Positions 16,881-27,280 of a DNA stretch of 64,000 nucleotides are shown piece after piece; within the stretch, counting starts at the first letter, position 1; the number at the start of each line of letters is the position of its first letter. The position numbers and the translations under genes are program-made. The DNA comes from Bacteroidota bacterium. Its GTDB lineage: Bacteria > Bacteroidota > Bacteroidia > Palsa-965. Location: contig JADBYT010000002.1 of assembly GCA_020402865.1 (NCBI GenBank), positions 124,001-188,000 on the forward strand, read 5' to 3'. The notes under the pieces were generated by a model. It saw only the letters and a program-made list of their open reading frames with translations. It did no database searches and was not told the origin of the DNA.

Positions 16881-16920
16881 AAAAAAGCCGGAAGCGCCAT
16901 CTCCCTTCAGCGCTTCCGGT
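16881..16920 (-). terminator. Rho-independent terminator of the PKD protein gene
   Basis: A 10-bp perfect stem (CCGGAAGCGC with GCGCTTCCGG, 12-nt loop), followed on the minus strand by seven T residues. It separates the PKD gene from the cysteine desulfurase gene. Confidence 0.85.
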
Positions 16921-16972
16921 CTTAATTACCTGCGGATACACACACAACCACAGGAGTTTGGGGATGTATTGT

Positions 16973-17818
16973 TTATTCGGGTTGAACAGTAAGGCGTGTT
17001 ACGGCCTGCTGTCCGCTTTCGTTTTCAATTTTCACCAGATAAACACCACCGGGCAGTTCAGCAAGGGGAAGGCTAATTAATTGTTGCCCGGTGGTGTATG
17101 GCGTGTTGAGCGCGGTATATACAGTGCGACCTGTTAAGTCGAGTATGGTTATTTTATGCGGGGCTGTGGTGTTTTGCTCCCAACGGAGTGTGGCCGTGCC
17201 GGTTGCAGGATTTGGATACAGGCTCACATTACCAGTAAGCCCCGACTGTTCGTTTAAGCCGGTTTGTGCCACGTAGTTTACGGTTAATTGCTGGCAAAGT
17301 GTATCGCAGGGAAACTGACTGGAGTCGAGTATGAGTAAACAAACCGAGTAAATACCGGGCTGGGCGTAGGTGTATGAAGGGTCGGCATCGGTGGAGTAAC
17401 CGCCATCACCAAAGTCCCACACAAATGTGTTGCCCGAATCGGCTATGCTTGTATTTACAAAGAAGGTAATGTTGAGGGAGTCGAATGTATAAAATGAAGC
17501 ATTGCAGCCTGATTGCTGAAAGACGTAAAAGCATGCCGAATCACTGCACTGGCTCAGTGAATCATATATCCACACACAGGAATAAAACATACCATTTGCG
17601 GGCATTGTAAAATTGTAGGTATTTGCCGGCGATAGGTTGGTGTAGCTGTTTGTAGCCGGGTCATACCATGAATACAGCGGATAAGTTGCATTGGTGGATG
17701 TGGCTGTAGCATTAATATTACTTCCGTTGATAGTTAAGGAAACACTTACTGCGCAGTTTTGTGCAAACGAAACTTTGGCAAGCAATAAAAAGGCCGATAT
17801 GAAAAGGAGAATACGCAT
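16973..17818 (-). CDS. Secreted PKD-domain protein with type A T9SS sorting domain
   Basis: 281 aa. The signal peptide is MRILLFISAFLLLAKVSFAQ. An Ig-like N-terminal part is followed by a PKD domain at about 105-170 ('FVWDFGDGGYSTDADPSYTY', 'PGIYSVCLLI'). The C-terminal 75 residues ('VSLYPNPATGTATLRW' to 'GGVYLVKIENESGQQAVTR') are a type A T9SS sorting domain, so the protein is exported across the outer membrane and the tail is probably removed. There is no catalytic module. Its likely role is structural or adhesive at the surface. Confidence 0.85.
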   Translation of the reverse strand: MRILLFISAFLLLAKVSFAQNCAVSVSLTINGSNINATATSTNATYPLYSWYDPATNSYTNLSPANTYNFTMPANGMFYSCVWIYDSLSQCSDSACFYVFQQSGCNASFYTFDSLNITFFVNTSIADSGNTFVWDFGDGGYSTDADPSYTYAQPGIYSVCLLILDSSQFPCDTLCQQLTVNYVAQTGLNEQSGLTGNVSLYPNPATGTATLRWEQNTTAPHKITILDLTGRTVYTALNTPYTTGQQLISLPLAELPGGVYLVKIENESGQQAVTRLTVQPE

Positions 17819-17954
17819 GTGCTTTTTTCTAACGATACAAATATGTGTTGAGATTTATCCTGCTGCAAATCGTTTGCAAAAAAATCTTACGCGTTCAAAA
17901 TACCTGCACAGGTAGCAGCAAAGTGTTTACTTTCGCTTCACACGGAATTAATAG

Positions 17955-19244
17955 GTGAAAAGGATAAAAAAATTTCTGCTCGAAACGCCCGAAAAGGGAT
18001 GGCATTACAGGCGCATGCTGGTTGAAATGCTACTGTTGCTGGTGCCTTATGTGTTTTTTTTAGTGCAGTGGGATTTTGATCGCGTATTACCAGACACTCT
18101 TTATTCGGCGGTGGATTCGCAACAGTATCAAGCCTATGGCGCTTATCTAACCGGTTCGGGCGATTATGCTTCAGACACACGCCCGTATCTTTACCCGTTG
18201 TTCATACAGCTCTCGGCAATGGCCGGCGGTGAGTTCGGGGTTTGGTTTATGCAGGCTTTGCTGCATGTGTGTGGTGGTTTGCTGTTGTTTGCGGCCATCA
18301 GGCAAACCTCAAAAAATTTGTTTGGCTGGTTGATGGTTTGGTTTTTTTATGCGCTGCATCCTTCGCTGGCGGTGCATACGCTTTACGCCTTAACCGAAAC
18401 AGTATCGGTGTTTCTGATGGCGTTGTTTGTTTATTTTCTCACGCGTAAGCCGCATGCCGATGCACTGCGCCGGGTGAAGGCTGTGGCGGTGCTTGCAGTG
18501 GCTGTGGTGGTAAAGCCGGTGTATCTGTATATGTATGTATTGGCGCTATGCTGGCTTTGCTGGCGCGAAAGAACCTTCCTGCTGCGGCGCCGGGCTGCAC
18601 TTATCTTAAGTCTTTCGCTTATGGTGGTGTTGGTTCAGCCGGTGCTGATGAAGGTGCAGCAGGGCGAGTTTTTTCTTTCACGTATTGGCGAAATTACGTT
18701 GCGTGAATACTACTACCGGCTTTTGTATGCCCGTACTGAAGGATTTGTCTTTAGTTTGACTGAAGGGGGGGCTGCAACCGATAAGTCAACCATAGACAGT
18801 GCCGTGCATGCGGCGAGCACGGGAACGGTTATCAAATTAGCGGCCAAACATCCGCTCATTACAGCCCAAACATCCGCTGAGGTGATTTATGGCAATGTGG
18901 ACAGCGGTTCTCAACTAATCAAAAAACTGAGCGAAGTTGAAATGACCGCGCATTGGGGTTACATCATGCGAAAAACGTCGCTTTATGCACATTTCCTTGC
19001 ATTGGCCGGCTGGCTTTATTTGCTCTTACGCCGCCGGCGCAGGCAGTTGTTTCCCGGTTTCAGGGCTGTAAGTGTATTGCTGGTGTATATTTTGCTTGTG
19101 TCGGGCATTAGTTTCTGGCAGGGCGACAGGCTGGTGATTTTTGCGCTGCCGCTTTGGGTGGTGATTTATGCTGCGGTTTACAAGGCCGTGTGGACTGATT
19201 TGTTCAGGCGAAGAATGTCTGAGCAACCAAATTTGCAGGAATAA
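17955..19244 (+). CDS. Polytopic membrane protein, possible GT-C-type glycosyltransferase
   Basis: 429 aa from a GTG start; no ATG lies near the N-terminus. About ten hydrophobic segments are visible. An early acidic loop ('PDTLYSAVDSQQYQAYGAYL', followed by 'DYASDTRPYLYPLFI') sits just after the first helix. This recalls the first extracytoplasmic loop of GT-C glycosyltransferases (ArnT/PMT-like), where an Asp is catalytic. A basic loop and a C-terminal tail rich in Arg follow. The family call rests on topology only. The gene is followed by a DMT exporter on the same strand with 60 bp between them. Confidence 0.6.
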   Translation: MKRIKKFLLETPEKGWHYRRMLVEMLLLLVPYVFFLVQWDFDRVLPDTLYSAVDSQQYQAYGAYLTGSGDYASDTRPYLYPLFIQLSAMAGGEFGVWFMQALLHVCGGLLLFAAIRQTSKNLFGWLMVWFFYALHPSLAVHTLYALTETVSVFLMALFVYFLTRKPHADALRRVKAVAVLAVAVVVKPVYLYMYVLALCWLCWRERTFLLRRRAALILSLSLMVVLVQPVLMKVQQGEFFLSRIGEITLREYYYRLLYARTEGFVFSLTEGGAATDKSTIDSAVHAASTGTVIKLAAKHPLITAQTSAEVIYGNVDSGSQLIKKLSEVEMTAHWGYIMRKTSLYAHFLALAGWLYLLLRRRRRQLFPGFRAVSVLLVYILLVSGISFWQGDRLVIFALPLWVVIYAAVYKAVWTDLFRRRMSEQPNLQE

Positions 19245-19277
19245 TACGGCCGCATACTTTGCTAATGCCTAACCTTT

Positions 19278-19285
19278 TACCTTTG
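19278..19285 (+). promoter_or_regulatory. -7 promoter element of the DMT transporter gene
   Basis: TACCTTTG matches TAnnTTTG exactly and lies 19 bp upstream of the GTG start. No TTG at the usual 19-21 bp spacing is visible. Confidence 0.45.
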
Positions 19286-19304
19286 CCCTGCTCAACTCAA
19301 CCAC

Positions 19305-20216
19305 GTGAATCCACACAAAACCGATTACCTGCTGCTGCATTTTATTGTTTTCATCTGGGGCTGGACAGCTATACTGGGTGAATTAATTACGCTGCCCACC
19401 GATCAGCTTGTGTGGATACGTATAATGATTGCATCGTGCGGTATTATTTCATGGCTGCTTATTACACGGCAAAGTCTTTTTGCTGCGCCACGCAATATTC
19501 TGAAGTATCTCGGCACCGGACTTATTGTGGGTTTGCACTGGATTTGTTTTTACGGGTCTATCAAGGTGAGTAATGCTTCGGTTACGCTGGCAGTGTTTGC
19601 TTCGGGATCGTTGTTTACGGCGTTTATTGAACCGCTGTTTTTTAAACGCCGCATACGCAGCTACGAAATTTTTTCGGGCATTCTGGTCATTATTGCCATC
19701 GGACTCATTTTTGGTGTGGAAACAGAGTATGCATGGGGCATTGTGCTGGGGATTCTTGCTGCATTAACCTCTTCCGTATTCGGGGTAATTAACAGCACGT
19801 TTGTGCGGGGCGGCCACCAGTCGGCGGTGGTATCGGTGTATGAAATGCTGGGCGGTTTGGGAGGATTGAGTATTTACATGTTTTTTGCGCACGACGATTT
19901 GGGGAGTATGTTTGTGATGAGCGATAAAAACTGGATGTACATGCTGCTGCTGGGCATTGCCTGCACGTCGCTGCCATTCCTGATCAGTCTGCGCGTGCTT
20001 AAATCGGTGAGTCCTTATACGGTTTCGCTTACGCTTAATCTCGAATCGGTTTACGGCATTATTCTTTCGTGGCTGATACTCGATCACAACAAATTCCTCA
20101 CTGTCTATTTTTACATCGGCACCGGCATTATCCTTTCCACGTTGTTTTTGAATGCGTGGCTGAGCCGCCGCTACGATCAGCGGTTGAAAGCGGCGGAAGC
20201 CGGAACGGGCGGGTAA
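19305..20216 (+). CDS. EamA/DMT family transporter
   Basis: 303 aa from a GTG start. Ten predicted membrane helices are arranged as two five-helix EamA repeats (about 5-140 and 150-290). Typical features are the early 'FIVFIWGWTAILGELI' helix, 'SNASVTLAVFASGSLFTAFIEPLFF' (read as two adjacent motifs: SNASVTLAVFASG and FTAFIEPLF) and a second repeat with 'LAALTSSVFGVINSTFV'. Members export amino acids, metabolites or drugs, and the substrate cannot be told from sequence. It is flanked by the 17955 gene and ispG with short spacers. Confidence 0.85.
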   Translation: MNPHKTDYLLLHFIVFIWGWTAILGELITLPTDQLVWIRIMIASCGIISWLLITRQSLFAAPRNILKYLGTGLIVGLHWICFYGSIKVSNASVTLAVFASGSLFTAFIEPLFFKRRIRSYEIFSGILVIIAIGLIFGVETEYAWGIVLGILAALTSSVFGVINSTFVRGGHQSAVVSVYEMLGGLGGLSIYMFFAHDDLGSMFVMSDKNWMYMLLLGIACTSLPFLISLRVLKSVSPYTVSLTLNLESVYGIILSWLILDHNKFLTVYFYIGTGIILSTLFLNAWLSRRYDQRLKAAEAGTGG

Positions 20217-20252
20217 ACAATTTCCTTTTCCTGTTGTTGAAGAGTTACGCCG

Positions 20253-20260
20253 TATCTTTG
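20253..20260 (+). promoter_or_regulatory. -7 promoter element of ispG
   Basis: TATCTTTG is an exact TAnnTTTG match 17 bp upstream of the ispG ATG. The nearest TTG upstream is at sub-optimal spacing (16 bp). Confidence 0.55.
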
Positions 20261-20277
20261 CGGCATTCTAAGCGCTC

Positions 20278-22242
20278 ATGGATTCACTTTATTGCAACAG
20301 CCTCACTCAGTTTTCGCGTTACAAAACCCGCGTGGTTACCATTGGCGATGTGCCGCTGGGCGGCGACAATCCCATCCGCGTACAATCAATGACCACTACT
20401 GACACGCTTGATACGGCGGCTACCGTAGCCCAGTCGGTGCGTATGATTGAGGCGGGCTGCGAGTATGTGCGCATTACGGCGCCCAGCATCAAAGAGGCGC
20501 AGAATCTGGAGAATATCAAAAAAGAACTTCGTGCGCTGGGTTATAAAACGCCGCTGGTGGCCGATATTCATTTTACGCCCAATGCAGCCGAACTTGCGGC
20601 CCGGCTTGTAGAAAAAGTGCGCGTAAACCCGGGTAATTACGCCGACAAAAAGAAGTTCGAGCATATTGAATACACCGAAGCCGCCTACCAGGCCGAGCTT
20701 GAGCGTATCCGCGAACGCTTTGTGCCGCTGGTGCGCATTTGTAAGGAATACGGCACGGCCATGCGCATCGGTACCAATCACGGTTCGCTTTCCGACCGTA
20801 TTCTGAGCCGTTATGGTGATACACCGCTGGGCATGGTAGAATCGGCCATGGAGTTTTTGCGTATCTGCGAAGACGAAGGCTACCACAACATTGTGCTTTC
20901 TATGAAAGCCAGCAACCCGCAGGTGATGGTGCAGGCCTACCGCATGCTGGTGCAGCACATGATGCAGGCCGGCATGAACTATCCGCTGCATCTGGGCGTA
21001 ACCGAGGCCGGCGATGGCGAAGACGGACGCATCAAATCGGCAGCGGGCATTGGTACATTGCTTGAAGACGGTTTGGGCGATACCATCCGCGTGTCGCTTA
21101 CTGAAGATCCTGAGTTTGAAATTCCCGTAGCCAAAGCTCTTGCCGAACGCTACACCCGCCGTGCAGGCCACGCAGCCATTGCGCCGATGCCTGCCGAAAA
21201 CGGCAAAATCATTCTGCCTTATTCGCCGTTCGACTACACACGCCGCACCTCGCACGAAGTGCTGAACATGGGCGCCGGTCAGGTGCCGCGCATTGTGGCC
21301 GATTTCAGCGCAAAGCAGGAAATTACCGCCGCCTCGCTGTTTGCCGTGGGCTACAACTATTCAGTGCCGCTTGATAAATGGAACCTTACCGATCAGGCCT
21401 GCGACTTTTTATACCTCGGCGATAATACCCTCGGCTTTGAGATTCCCGGCACACTGGGGCTTATTCTCAACTCCGAAAGCTGGAAACAGCATCAGGGCGA
21501 ACGGCGCTATCCGCTGTTTTGCGGCAACGAGTTTTTCGAAAGTGAGGCGCAGCACGATACGCTCAACTTTGTGGCGGCCGATATTTCCACGCTTACGCCT
21601 GAGTTTATTGAAAAACTCAACGGCGAAAACCGCGTCGTGCTGGTGCTCGATACATTTAACGAAGCAGCCATGCCCGAAATGCGCCGCGCGGCTGTTTTGC
21701 TTACGCAGGCCGGCTGCACCACGCCGTTTATCATCAAACGCAACTACATGCACGAAAGTGCTGATGACGCCGTGCTGTTTGCCGCCACCGATGCCGGTGC
21801 GTTGCTGCTTGATGGATTTGGCGACGGGCTTTGGATAAAAACAGCCGGACAGGTGCCGCCGCGTACCGTAAACAGTGCCGCTTTCGGCATTTTGCAAGCC
21901 ACACGTACACGTATTTCCAAAACCGAATACATTTCCTGCCCTTCGTGCGGACGCACACTTTTTGATCTGCAGGAAACCACCAACAAAATCCGCAAGCGCA
22001 CCGAGCATCTCAAAGGCGTTAAAATCGGCATTATGGGCTGCATTGTAAACGGCCCCGGCGAAATGGCCGATGCCGATTACGGCTACGTGGGCACCGGCGT
22101 GGGTAAAATTACACTCTACAAAGGCCGCGAAGTGGTACAGCGCAACATCGACGAAGCCAATGCCGTGGAAGCACTGGTAGAACTCATCCGCAGTCATGGC
22201 GACTGGGTGGAAGCGCCGGTAAATGAAGCGGTTCAGGCGTAA
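20278..22242 (+). CDS. ispG: 4-hydroxy-3-methylbut-2-enyl diphosphate synthase, long form
   Basis: 654 aa. This [4Fe-4S] enzyme of the non-mevalonate (MEP) isoprenoid pathway reductively opens MEcPP to HMBPP. The TIM-barrel half starts 'VTIGDVPLGGDNPIRVQSMT'. The C-terminal cluster-binding domain carries Cys554 and Cys557 (SCPSCGRTLFDL), Cys588 and Glu595 (GCIVNGPGE), the expected three Cys plus Glu ligands. The length, far above the roughly 370 aa of the E. coli enzyme, reflects the extra central domain (about 280-540) found in plant, Chlamydia and Bacteroidota forms. It implies the cell uses the MEP pathway. Confidence 0.97.
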   Translation: MDSLYCNSLTQFSRYKTRVVTIGDVPLGGDNPIRVQSMTTTDTLDTAATVAQSVRMIEAGCEYVRITAPSIKEAQNLENIKKELRALGYKTPLVADIHFTPNAAELAARLVEKVRVNPGNYADKKKFEHIEYTEAAYQAELERIRERFVPLVRICKEYGTAMRIGTNHGSLSDRILSRYGDTPLGMVESAMEFLRICEDEGYHNIVLSMKASNPQVMVQAYRMLVQHMMQAGMNYPLHLGVTEAGDGEDGRIKSAAGIGTLLEDGLGDTIRVSLTEDPEFEIPVAKALAERYTRRAGHAAIAPMPAENGKIILPYSPFDYTRRTSHEVLNMGAGQVPRIVADFSAKQEITAASLFAVGYNYSVPLDKWNLTDQACDFLYLGDNTLGFEIPGTLGLILNSESWKQHQGERRYPLFCGNEFFESEAQHDTLNFVAADISTLTPEFIEKLNGENRVVLVLDTFNEAAMPEMRRAAVLLTQAGCTTPFIIKRNYMHESADDAVLFAATDAGALLLDGFGDGLWIKTAGQVPPRTVNSAAFGILQATRTRISKTEYISCPSCGRTLFDLQETTNKIRKRTEHLKGVKIGIMGCIVNGPGEMADADYGYVGTGVGKITLYKGREVVQRNIDEANAVEALVELIRSHGDWVEAPVNEAVQA

Positions 22243-22343
22243 GTTCAACGTACGCTGTTAACAGCTGTTTATTAATAACTCAGGTTTCCGTTTGCCGGCG
22301 GGCCCGCAATGCTGCTTTACCTTTACAGGGTAAACTGAACTTC

Positions 22344-23747
22344 ATGTACAGAAAACTACTCGTTTCAGCCGCCATGTTGCTGGCTGTGTCTCTTTCAGCA
22401 CAGATTACGGTAACCAACGCCATCGTTCCCCAATACATTCAGGGTGTAAACGGTACCAACAACAACCGCACACCCTTTTATTTCTGGGCCGAAATTTCAG
22501 GACTTACCCCAAACGCCACCTACCGTTTTTATCCCGGAATGGATACATTGGGTTCGTCAAACACATCAAACGGTGCAGGCAATCCGCTGCTTATTGATAA
22601 CAACACCGGTACTTTCCGCCGCACCACAAACGTGAGCCTTTCCAACGTAGGCGGTCACGACTCGCTTACGGCTGATTCAAACGGTGTGTTCCGCGGCTGG
22701 TTTGGTGTGGAGTCAACCGGCAACGGTCGTTACACACCGGGCAATCTGGTGCATCCCCAACTGAACATGAATAACGGAGCCGGAGGAACATCAGTAGCCA
22801 CACGTTTAAAACTCACGTCCTACATGGTGAATGTGGTAAACTATGGCACCAATGCGGGCAATCCGAACCAGTGTTCGTTCCTTTACGACCGTGCCGATAG
22901 TTTCGAAGTAATGCAGCGTAGCATCGTGTTACTTTATGACGACGTGTCGGGCAGTGGCCGTCCGGTTTCGTCGGCAGTGGTAGAACTGGAAGGTATCGGG
23001 CAAAACGTAATTACTTCCACTGTGGGCGTTTACCGCGACAGTGTGGATCAGTTTCCTTACCGCTGGGGTACAATCAATCCGAACTCCAACACCAGCGGCA
23101 TCCGCCGTGTGGAGTATCGTGATTTGCTTAACGATACAGTACTTGCAGCCGAAACTGATGCCGATGGCTGGTGGTGTTCGGGTGTAAATACCGTTTCTCC
23201 GTCGAGCGGAAACATTGGTATTTATCTCAATGAATATTTTACACTGGGCAGCACCGCTAATATTCCGGATACTGCTTACACTACTATCTCAGCTTTCTTC
23301 ACCGCCACATCAAACGACCCGGTGGCTTATTACAACTGGGATTTTGGCGATAATTCAGTACCCGGCACCACTTCCTCCACTTCACATGTGTACACAGCAC
23401 CGGGCGTGTATGTAGTAACGCTGGTCATTAACAACGGTGCCTGCTACGATACGATTTCTGAAAACATTGTGGTGCTGCTTGGCACAAGTGTAGGCGCGCC
23501 GCAGCCCGGCCTCTGGTTTACCGTGCAGCCCAACCCGTCAAACGGACAATTCTTTGTAAACCTGCGTCAGCCCGGCGAGCGTTCCGTGGTGGTGTACAAT
23601 ATGCTTGGCGAAGTGGTACTCACCCGCCAGTTTATGGGCACACAGGCTGAGGTTGATCTCAGCGGCATGGGTAAAGGCATTTACCTGATTCACGTAACCG
23701 ATGAGGCTACCGGTAAAACTGGTGTGCGTCGGGTGGTGATTCAATAA
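22344..23747 (+). CDS. Secreted PKD-domain protein with type A T9SS sorting domain
   Basis: 467 aa. The signal peptide is MYRKLLVSAAMLLAVSLSAQ. A long beta-rich N-terminal region (about 20-310) starts 'ITVTNAIVPQYIQGVNGTNN', a pattern seen in phylum members with lamin-tail-like or surface functions, though I cannot name the domain. A PKD domain follows at about 320-375 ('YYNWDFGDNSVPGT'), then a type A sorting domain ('FTVQPNPSNGQFFVNLRQPG' to the C-terminus). A -7-like TACCTTTA lies about 25 bp upstream. It is monocistronic, with a strong terminator after it. Confidence 0.8.
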   Translation: MYRKLLVSAAMLLAVSLSAQITVTNAIVPQYIQGVNGTNNNRTPFYFWAEISGLTPNATYRFYPGMDTLGSSNTSNGAGNPLLIDNNTGTFRRTTNVSLSNVGGHDSLTADSNGVFRGWFGVESTGNGRYTPGNLVHPQLNMNNGAGGTSVATRLKLTSYMVNVVNYGTNAGNPNQCSFLYDRADSFEVMQRSIVLLYDDVSGSGRPVSSAVVELEGIGQNVITSTVGVYRDSVDQFPYRWGTINPNSNTSGIRRVEYRDLLNDTVLAAETDADGWWCSGVNTVSPSSGNIGIYLNEYFTLGSTANIPDTAYTTISAFFTATSNDPVAYYNWDFGDNSVPGTTSSTSHVYTAPGVYVVTLVINNGACYDTISENIVVLLGTSVGAPQPGLWFTVQPNPSNGQFFVNLRQPGERSVVVYNMLGEVVLTRQFMGTQAEVDLSGMGKGIYLIHVTDEATGKTGVRRVVIQ

Positions 23748-23775
23748 GTTTAGCATATTTTATTATCCATCAAAT

Positions 23776-23808
23776 AAAAAGGCATCGCAATTTTTGCGAT
23801 GCCTTTTT
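23776..23808. terminator. Bidirectional terminator between the PKD gene and lepA
   Basis: A 15-bp perfect stem (AAAAAGGCATCGCAA with TTGCGATGCCTTTTT, loop TTT). The A-run and T-run ends let it work in both directions between two convergent genes. Confidence 0.9.
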
Positions 23809-23913
23809 GTTTGATGTAATGAGCTGGTTGCAATGAATGGGGTCTGAAGATTTCATTCAGCATTACGGAAACTTTCGTCGGCAAGCCGACTAAACAATCC
23901 GCTGCTTCGCTGC

Positions 23914-25701
23914 TTAGTCGAGCTTCAGCACCGCCATAAACGCACTTTGCGGTACTTCCACGCTACCAATCTGGCGCATGCGTTTCTTGCCTTCTTTCTG
24001 CTTCTCAAGCAGTTTGCGTTTACGCGAAATATCACCACCGTAACACTTGGCCGTTACGTCTTTGCGAATGGCCGAAATGTTTTCACGCGCCACGATTTTG
24101 GCGCCGATGGCAGCCTGAATAGCAATCTGAAACTGCTGGCGCGGAATAAGTTCTTTCAGTTTTTCGCAAATGCGTTTACCGAAATCGTGTGCGCGCGAGC
24201 GGTGAATGAGTGCCGAAAGGGCATCCACCTGATCGCCGTTAATGAGTATATCGAGCTTGATGAGATCAGAGCGGCGGAAGTCGATGGGGTGATAATCGAA
24301 CGATGCGTAGCCTTTTGAAATGGTTTTGAGTTTATCGTAAAAGTCAAACACAATTTCACCGAGCGGGAGTTCAAAAATAAGCTCTACGCGGTCGGTGGTG
24401 AGGTAGGTTTGGTTTACGATGGTGCCGCGTTTTTCCATGCAAAGTTTGAGGATGCCGCCTACAAATTCAGACTTGGAAATAATGCTGGCTTTAATGTAAG
24501 GTTCTTCAATATAGTCGAGATGCGTGGGGTCGGGCATGTCGCTGGGGTTGTGCATGGTAATTTTTTCGCCTTTGCTGGTGTAGGCGTAGTATTGTACGTT
24601 GGGCACGGTGGTAATTACCGTCATGTTAAACTCGCGCTCCAGGCGTTCCTGCACAATTTCCATGTGCAGCATGCCAAGGAATCCGCAGCGGAAACCAAAG
24701 CCCAGCGCGGCCGATGCTTCGGGCTCCCAGGTAAGCGAGGCATCGTTCAGCTGCAGTTTCTCCATCGAGTAACGCAGCTCTTCAAAGTCGTCGGTGTCCA
24801 CCGGGTAAATGCCGGCAAAAACCATCGGCTTCACATCTTCAAAGCCCTGAATGGCCGAACTGCACGGATTGGCTACGGTGGTAATGGTATCGCCCACTTT
24901 TACTTCGCGGGCATCTTTAATGCCGGAAATAATGTAGCCTACATCGCCCGTTTTCACACTGTCGCGCGGCTCCATGCCCAGTTTGAGGATGCCCACTTCA
25001 TCGGCAAAATACTCGCTGCCGGTGTTGAAGAATTTTACTTTCTCGCCTTTTTTGATTTCACCGTTCAGCACCTTGTAGTAGGCAATAATGCCGCGGAAGG
25101 AGTTGAATACCGAGTCGAAAATGAGAGCCTGCAGGGGCGCATCGGAATTTCCTTCGGGGTGCGGAATGCGTTCAACAATGGCTTCGAGGATATTGTCAAC
25201 CCCCATGCCGGTTTTGCCCGATGCGGGAATGATTTCTTCGCGTTTGCAGCCCAGCAGGTCCACAATCTGGTCTTTCACCACTTCCGGCTCGGCGCTGGGC
25301 AGGTCAATTTTGTTGAGCACCGGAATAATTTCCAGGTCGTTTTCCAGCGCCAGATACAGGTTTGAAATGGTCTGTGCCTGAATGCCCTGCGCCGCATCCA
25401 CAATCAGCAATGCACCTTCGCACGAGGCAATGGAGCGCGATACTTCGTACGAAAAATCCACGTGGCCGGGCGTATCAATCAGATTCAGCACATACTGCTG
25501 GCCTTTGTAGGTGTAGTTCATCTGAATGGCGTGGCTCTTGATGGTGATGCCGCGCTCTTTTTCCAGATCCATATCGTCAAGCACCTGAGCCTCCATATCG
25601 CGGGCGGATACCGTTTTGGTAAATTCCAGCAGGCGGTCGGCCAGGGTTGATTTTCCGTGGTCAATATGGGCAATAATGCAGAAGTTGCGGATGTGTTTCA
25701 T
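23914..25701 (-). CDS. lepA: Elongation factor 4 (LepA)
   Basis: 595 aa from ATG 25701 ([20 protein letters not shown]). The frame extends to 25878, but the extra residues precede the family's normal start and would span the promoter. LepA is a ribosome-associated GTPase that affects initiation and back-translocation under stress. G motifs [17 protein letters not shown] and NKIDLP are visible, followed by EF-G-like domains and the LepA-specific C-terminal domain ending with '[19 protein letters not shown]'. The length is standard. A consensus -7 element lies about 34 bp upstream. Confidence 0.98.
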   Translation of the reverse strand: MKHIRNFCIIAHIDHGKSTLADRLLEFTKTVSARDMEAQVLDDMDLEKERGITIKSHAIQMNYTYKGQQYVLNLIDTPGHVDFSYEVSRSIASCEGALLIVDAAQGIQAQTISNLYLALENDLEIIPVLNKIDLPSAEPEVVKDQIVDLLGCKREEIIPASGKTGMGVDNILEAIVERIPHPEGNSDAPLQALIFDSVFNSFRGIIAYYKVLNGEIKKGEKVKFFNTGSEYFADEVGILKLGMEPRDSVKTGDVGYIISGIKDAREVKVGDTITTVANPCSSAIQGFEDVKPMVFAGIYPVDTDDFEELRYSMEKLQLNDASLTWEPEASAALGFGFRCGFLGMLHMEIVQERLEREFNMTVITTVPNVQYYAYTSKGEKITMHNPSDMPDPTHLDYIEEPYIKASIISKSEFVGGILKLCMEKRGTIVNQTYLTTDRVELIFELPLGEIVFDFYDKLKTISKGYASFDYHPIDFRRSDLIKLDILINGDQVDALSALIHRSRAHDFGKRICEKLKELIPRQQFQIAIQAAIGAKIVARENISAIRKDVTAKCYGGDISRKRKLLEKQKEGKKRMRQIGSVEVPQSAFMAVLKLD

Positions 25702-25734
25702 GGTACGTTGCGTAACCGGGCTTAAATAAGTGTG

Positions 25735-25742
25735 CAAAGATA
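25735..25742 (-). promoter_or_regulatory. -7 promoter element of lepA
   Basis: TATCTTTG on the minus strand matches the consensus exactly, 33 bp upstream of the lepA start. No clear TTG sits at the expected distance. Confidence 0.5.
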
Positions 25743-25997
25743 CGGGTTTTTTGGGGGAGGGAATGCGAATGAATGTATTTGTATTTTGTTGAAAAACAGC
25801 GATATAATGCAAGGTATAGGGTGAAGCTAAATATTGTTCAATATACATTGATGTAAAACCAGAATATTGAGAAGTCATTTACTCACGGTTGTCATTTTCT
25901 GTTGTACAGGGCCGTAAAATCAATAATCAATGCTCTTATTTAGTTTCATTCCTGTTATTTTTACCGTGTCAATACTTAATTAACTAATCCCACCCTC

Positions 25998-27209
25998 TTG
26001 AAAAAGTACCTTTCACTTTTAGTATTTGTCCTGTCTGTCTTTTCAGCCAAAGGGCAGTTGCACTACGGTGTAGTGTGGCCTGTATTAAGGTCTGCTTCTG
26101 ATGTGGATTCGAACGTGGCGGTTTACTGCAAAGAACATGTGCAACAGGTGGTAGATTCCGTTTTTTTTAAACCATCAGGCACGCCCCGCCAGCTTGAAGA
26201 AATTCATAAATCGAGGCTTGATGATAAAGGAAGGGTAATTGTTTTTGAGAAAAAAATAATCTCAGCCGCTGTGCGTGAAATTTGGAACTATGCGTATGAT
26301 AACGCCGGAGTGATATATCAGATGGAATACATTCATTTGAAAGATGAGGATACTATTGACAACTGGATCTACAAGGCGTTGAAAACGGATGATCTTAAAC
26401 GCCCGCTGCTTTTACATAAAAAGTGGAAGAGGAGAAATACGTCAATGCCCGCTTCGTCTGAATTCAGTAACAGAGTTTTATGGGATTATGTAGGAACAGA
26501 AGCAGCAAAGCAATATTCCTCAAAATCAATTTCCGATGATTATTATATCTACAGCTATTTTCCTTCAGGCGAATTTTGTATTACCGCTGTTTCTTTGGCA
26601 GGTTATGATACTTTGAGCGTAAACTCCCTGGCTTATACTGCCGACGGAGGTTTTCTTGAACGTATATACACTTACTATAGTCCCAACGGAAGAAAAGGAA
26701 CCATTGTATGGAAAGCTGTAAACCTTAGAATAACACTTGTTGAAACCATTACGTGGCGTGGCGATTCGATATTTGAATACACTACCTATCATGGTCAGTT
26801 GGATGAATATGCCGGTGGAATAAAAGCATACCGGAAAGAGAATAATGACAGTTCGTTGCTGTGTACATTTATTTTTAAGTCCGGCTCTGTTACTGTTTTG
26901 CGCCCTGGAATGGAGGATGTAAAAACAGATGAATTATGGAACGCATGGTCGCCAAATTCTATCAGCTACAATAAACCGGAAAAGCCCATAAGTATTGTAA
27001 AGTCTATGCAAATACCCCAGATGACGACAACAGCTTATGCATTCAGTTCGCCAAATGATACTTACTATGTGATGACGAATTCAAAAGGATTACGCGTATT
27101 CTACAAAAAGGGCAATGTGGAGAAAATGAGAGTTTATGTATATCGTGATACCCGTAAAGGCCGCCGAAACAGTAATGTGCCAAAGTTCACAATCACATCA
27201 AACGATTGA
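25998..27209 (+). CDS. Uncharacterised secreted protein
   Basis: 403 aa from a TTG start, chosen because it gives an intact signal peptide (KKYLSLLVFVLSVFSAKGQ). The mature part is rich in aromatic and charged residues, with repeated strand-like segments such as 'GRVIVFEKKIISAAVREIW' and 'GGFLERIYTYYSPNGRKGTI'. These are reminiscent of RHS/MORN-like beta repeats but not clear enough to assign. There is no sorting domain or lipobox. Base composition is more AT-rich than the neighbours by eye, which could mean recent acquisition. Function unknown. Confidence 0.6.
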   Translation: MKKYLSLLVFVLSVFSAKGQLHYGVVWPVLRSASDVDSNVAVYCKEHVQQVVDSVFFKPSGTPRQLEEIHKSRLDDKGRVIVFEKKIISAAVREIWNYAYDNAGVIYQMEYIHLKDEDTIDNWIYKALKTDDLKRPLLLHKKWKRRNTSMPASSEFSNRVLWDYVGTEAAKQYSSKSISDDYYIYSYFPSGEFCITAVSLAGYDTLSVNSLAYTADGGFLERIYTYYSPNGRKGTIVWKAVNLRITLVETITWRGDSIFEYTTYHGQLDEYAGGIKAYRKENNDSSLLCTFIFKSGSVTVLRPGMEDVKTDELWNAWSPNSISYNKPEKPISIVKSMQIPQMTTTAYAFSSPNDTYYVMTNSKGLRVFYKKGNVEKMRVYVYRDTRKGRRNSNVPKFTITSND

Positions 27210-27280
27210 AATGTCATAGATGGTTCTAAATCCAATACAATAATTTCCATCAATTATTAACCCTTAAAAACTAACCCGCC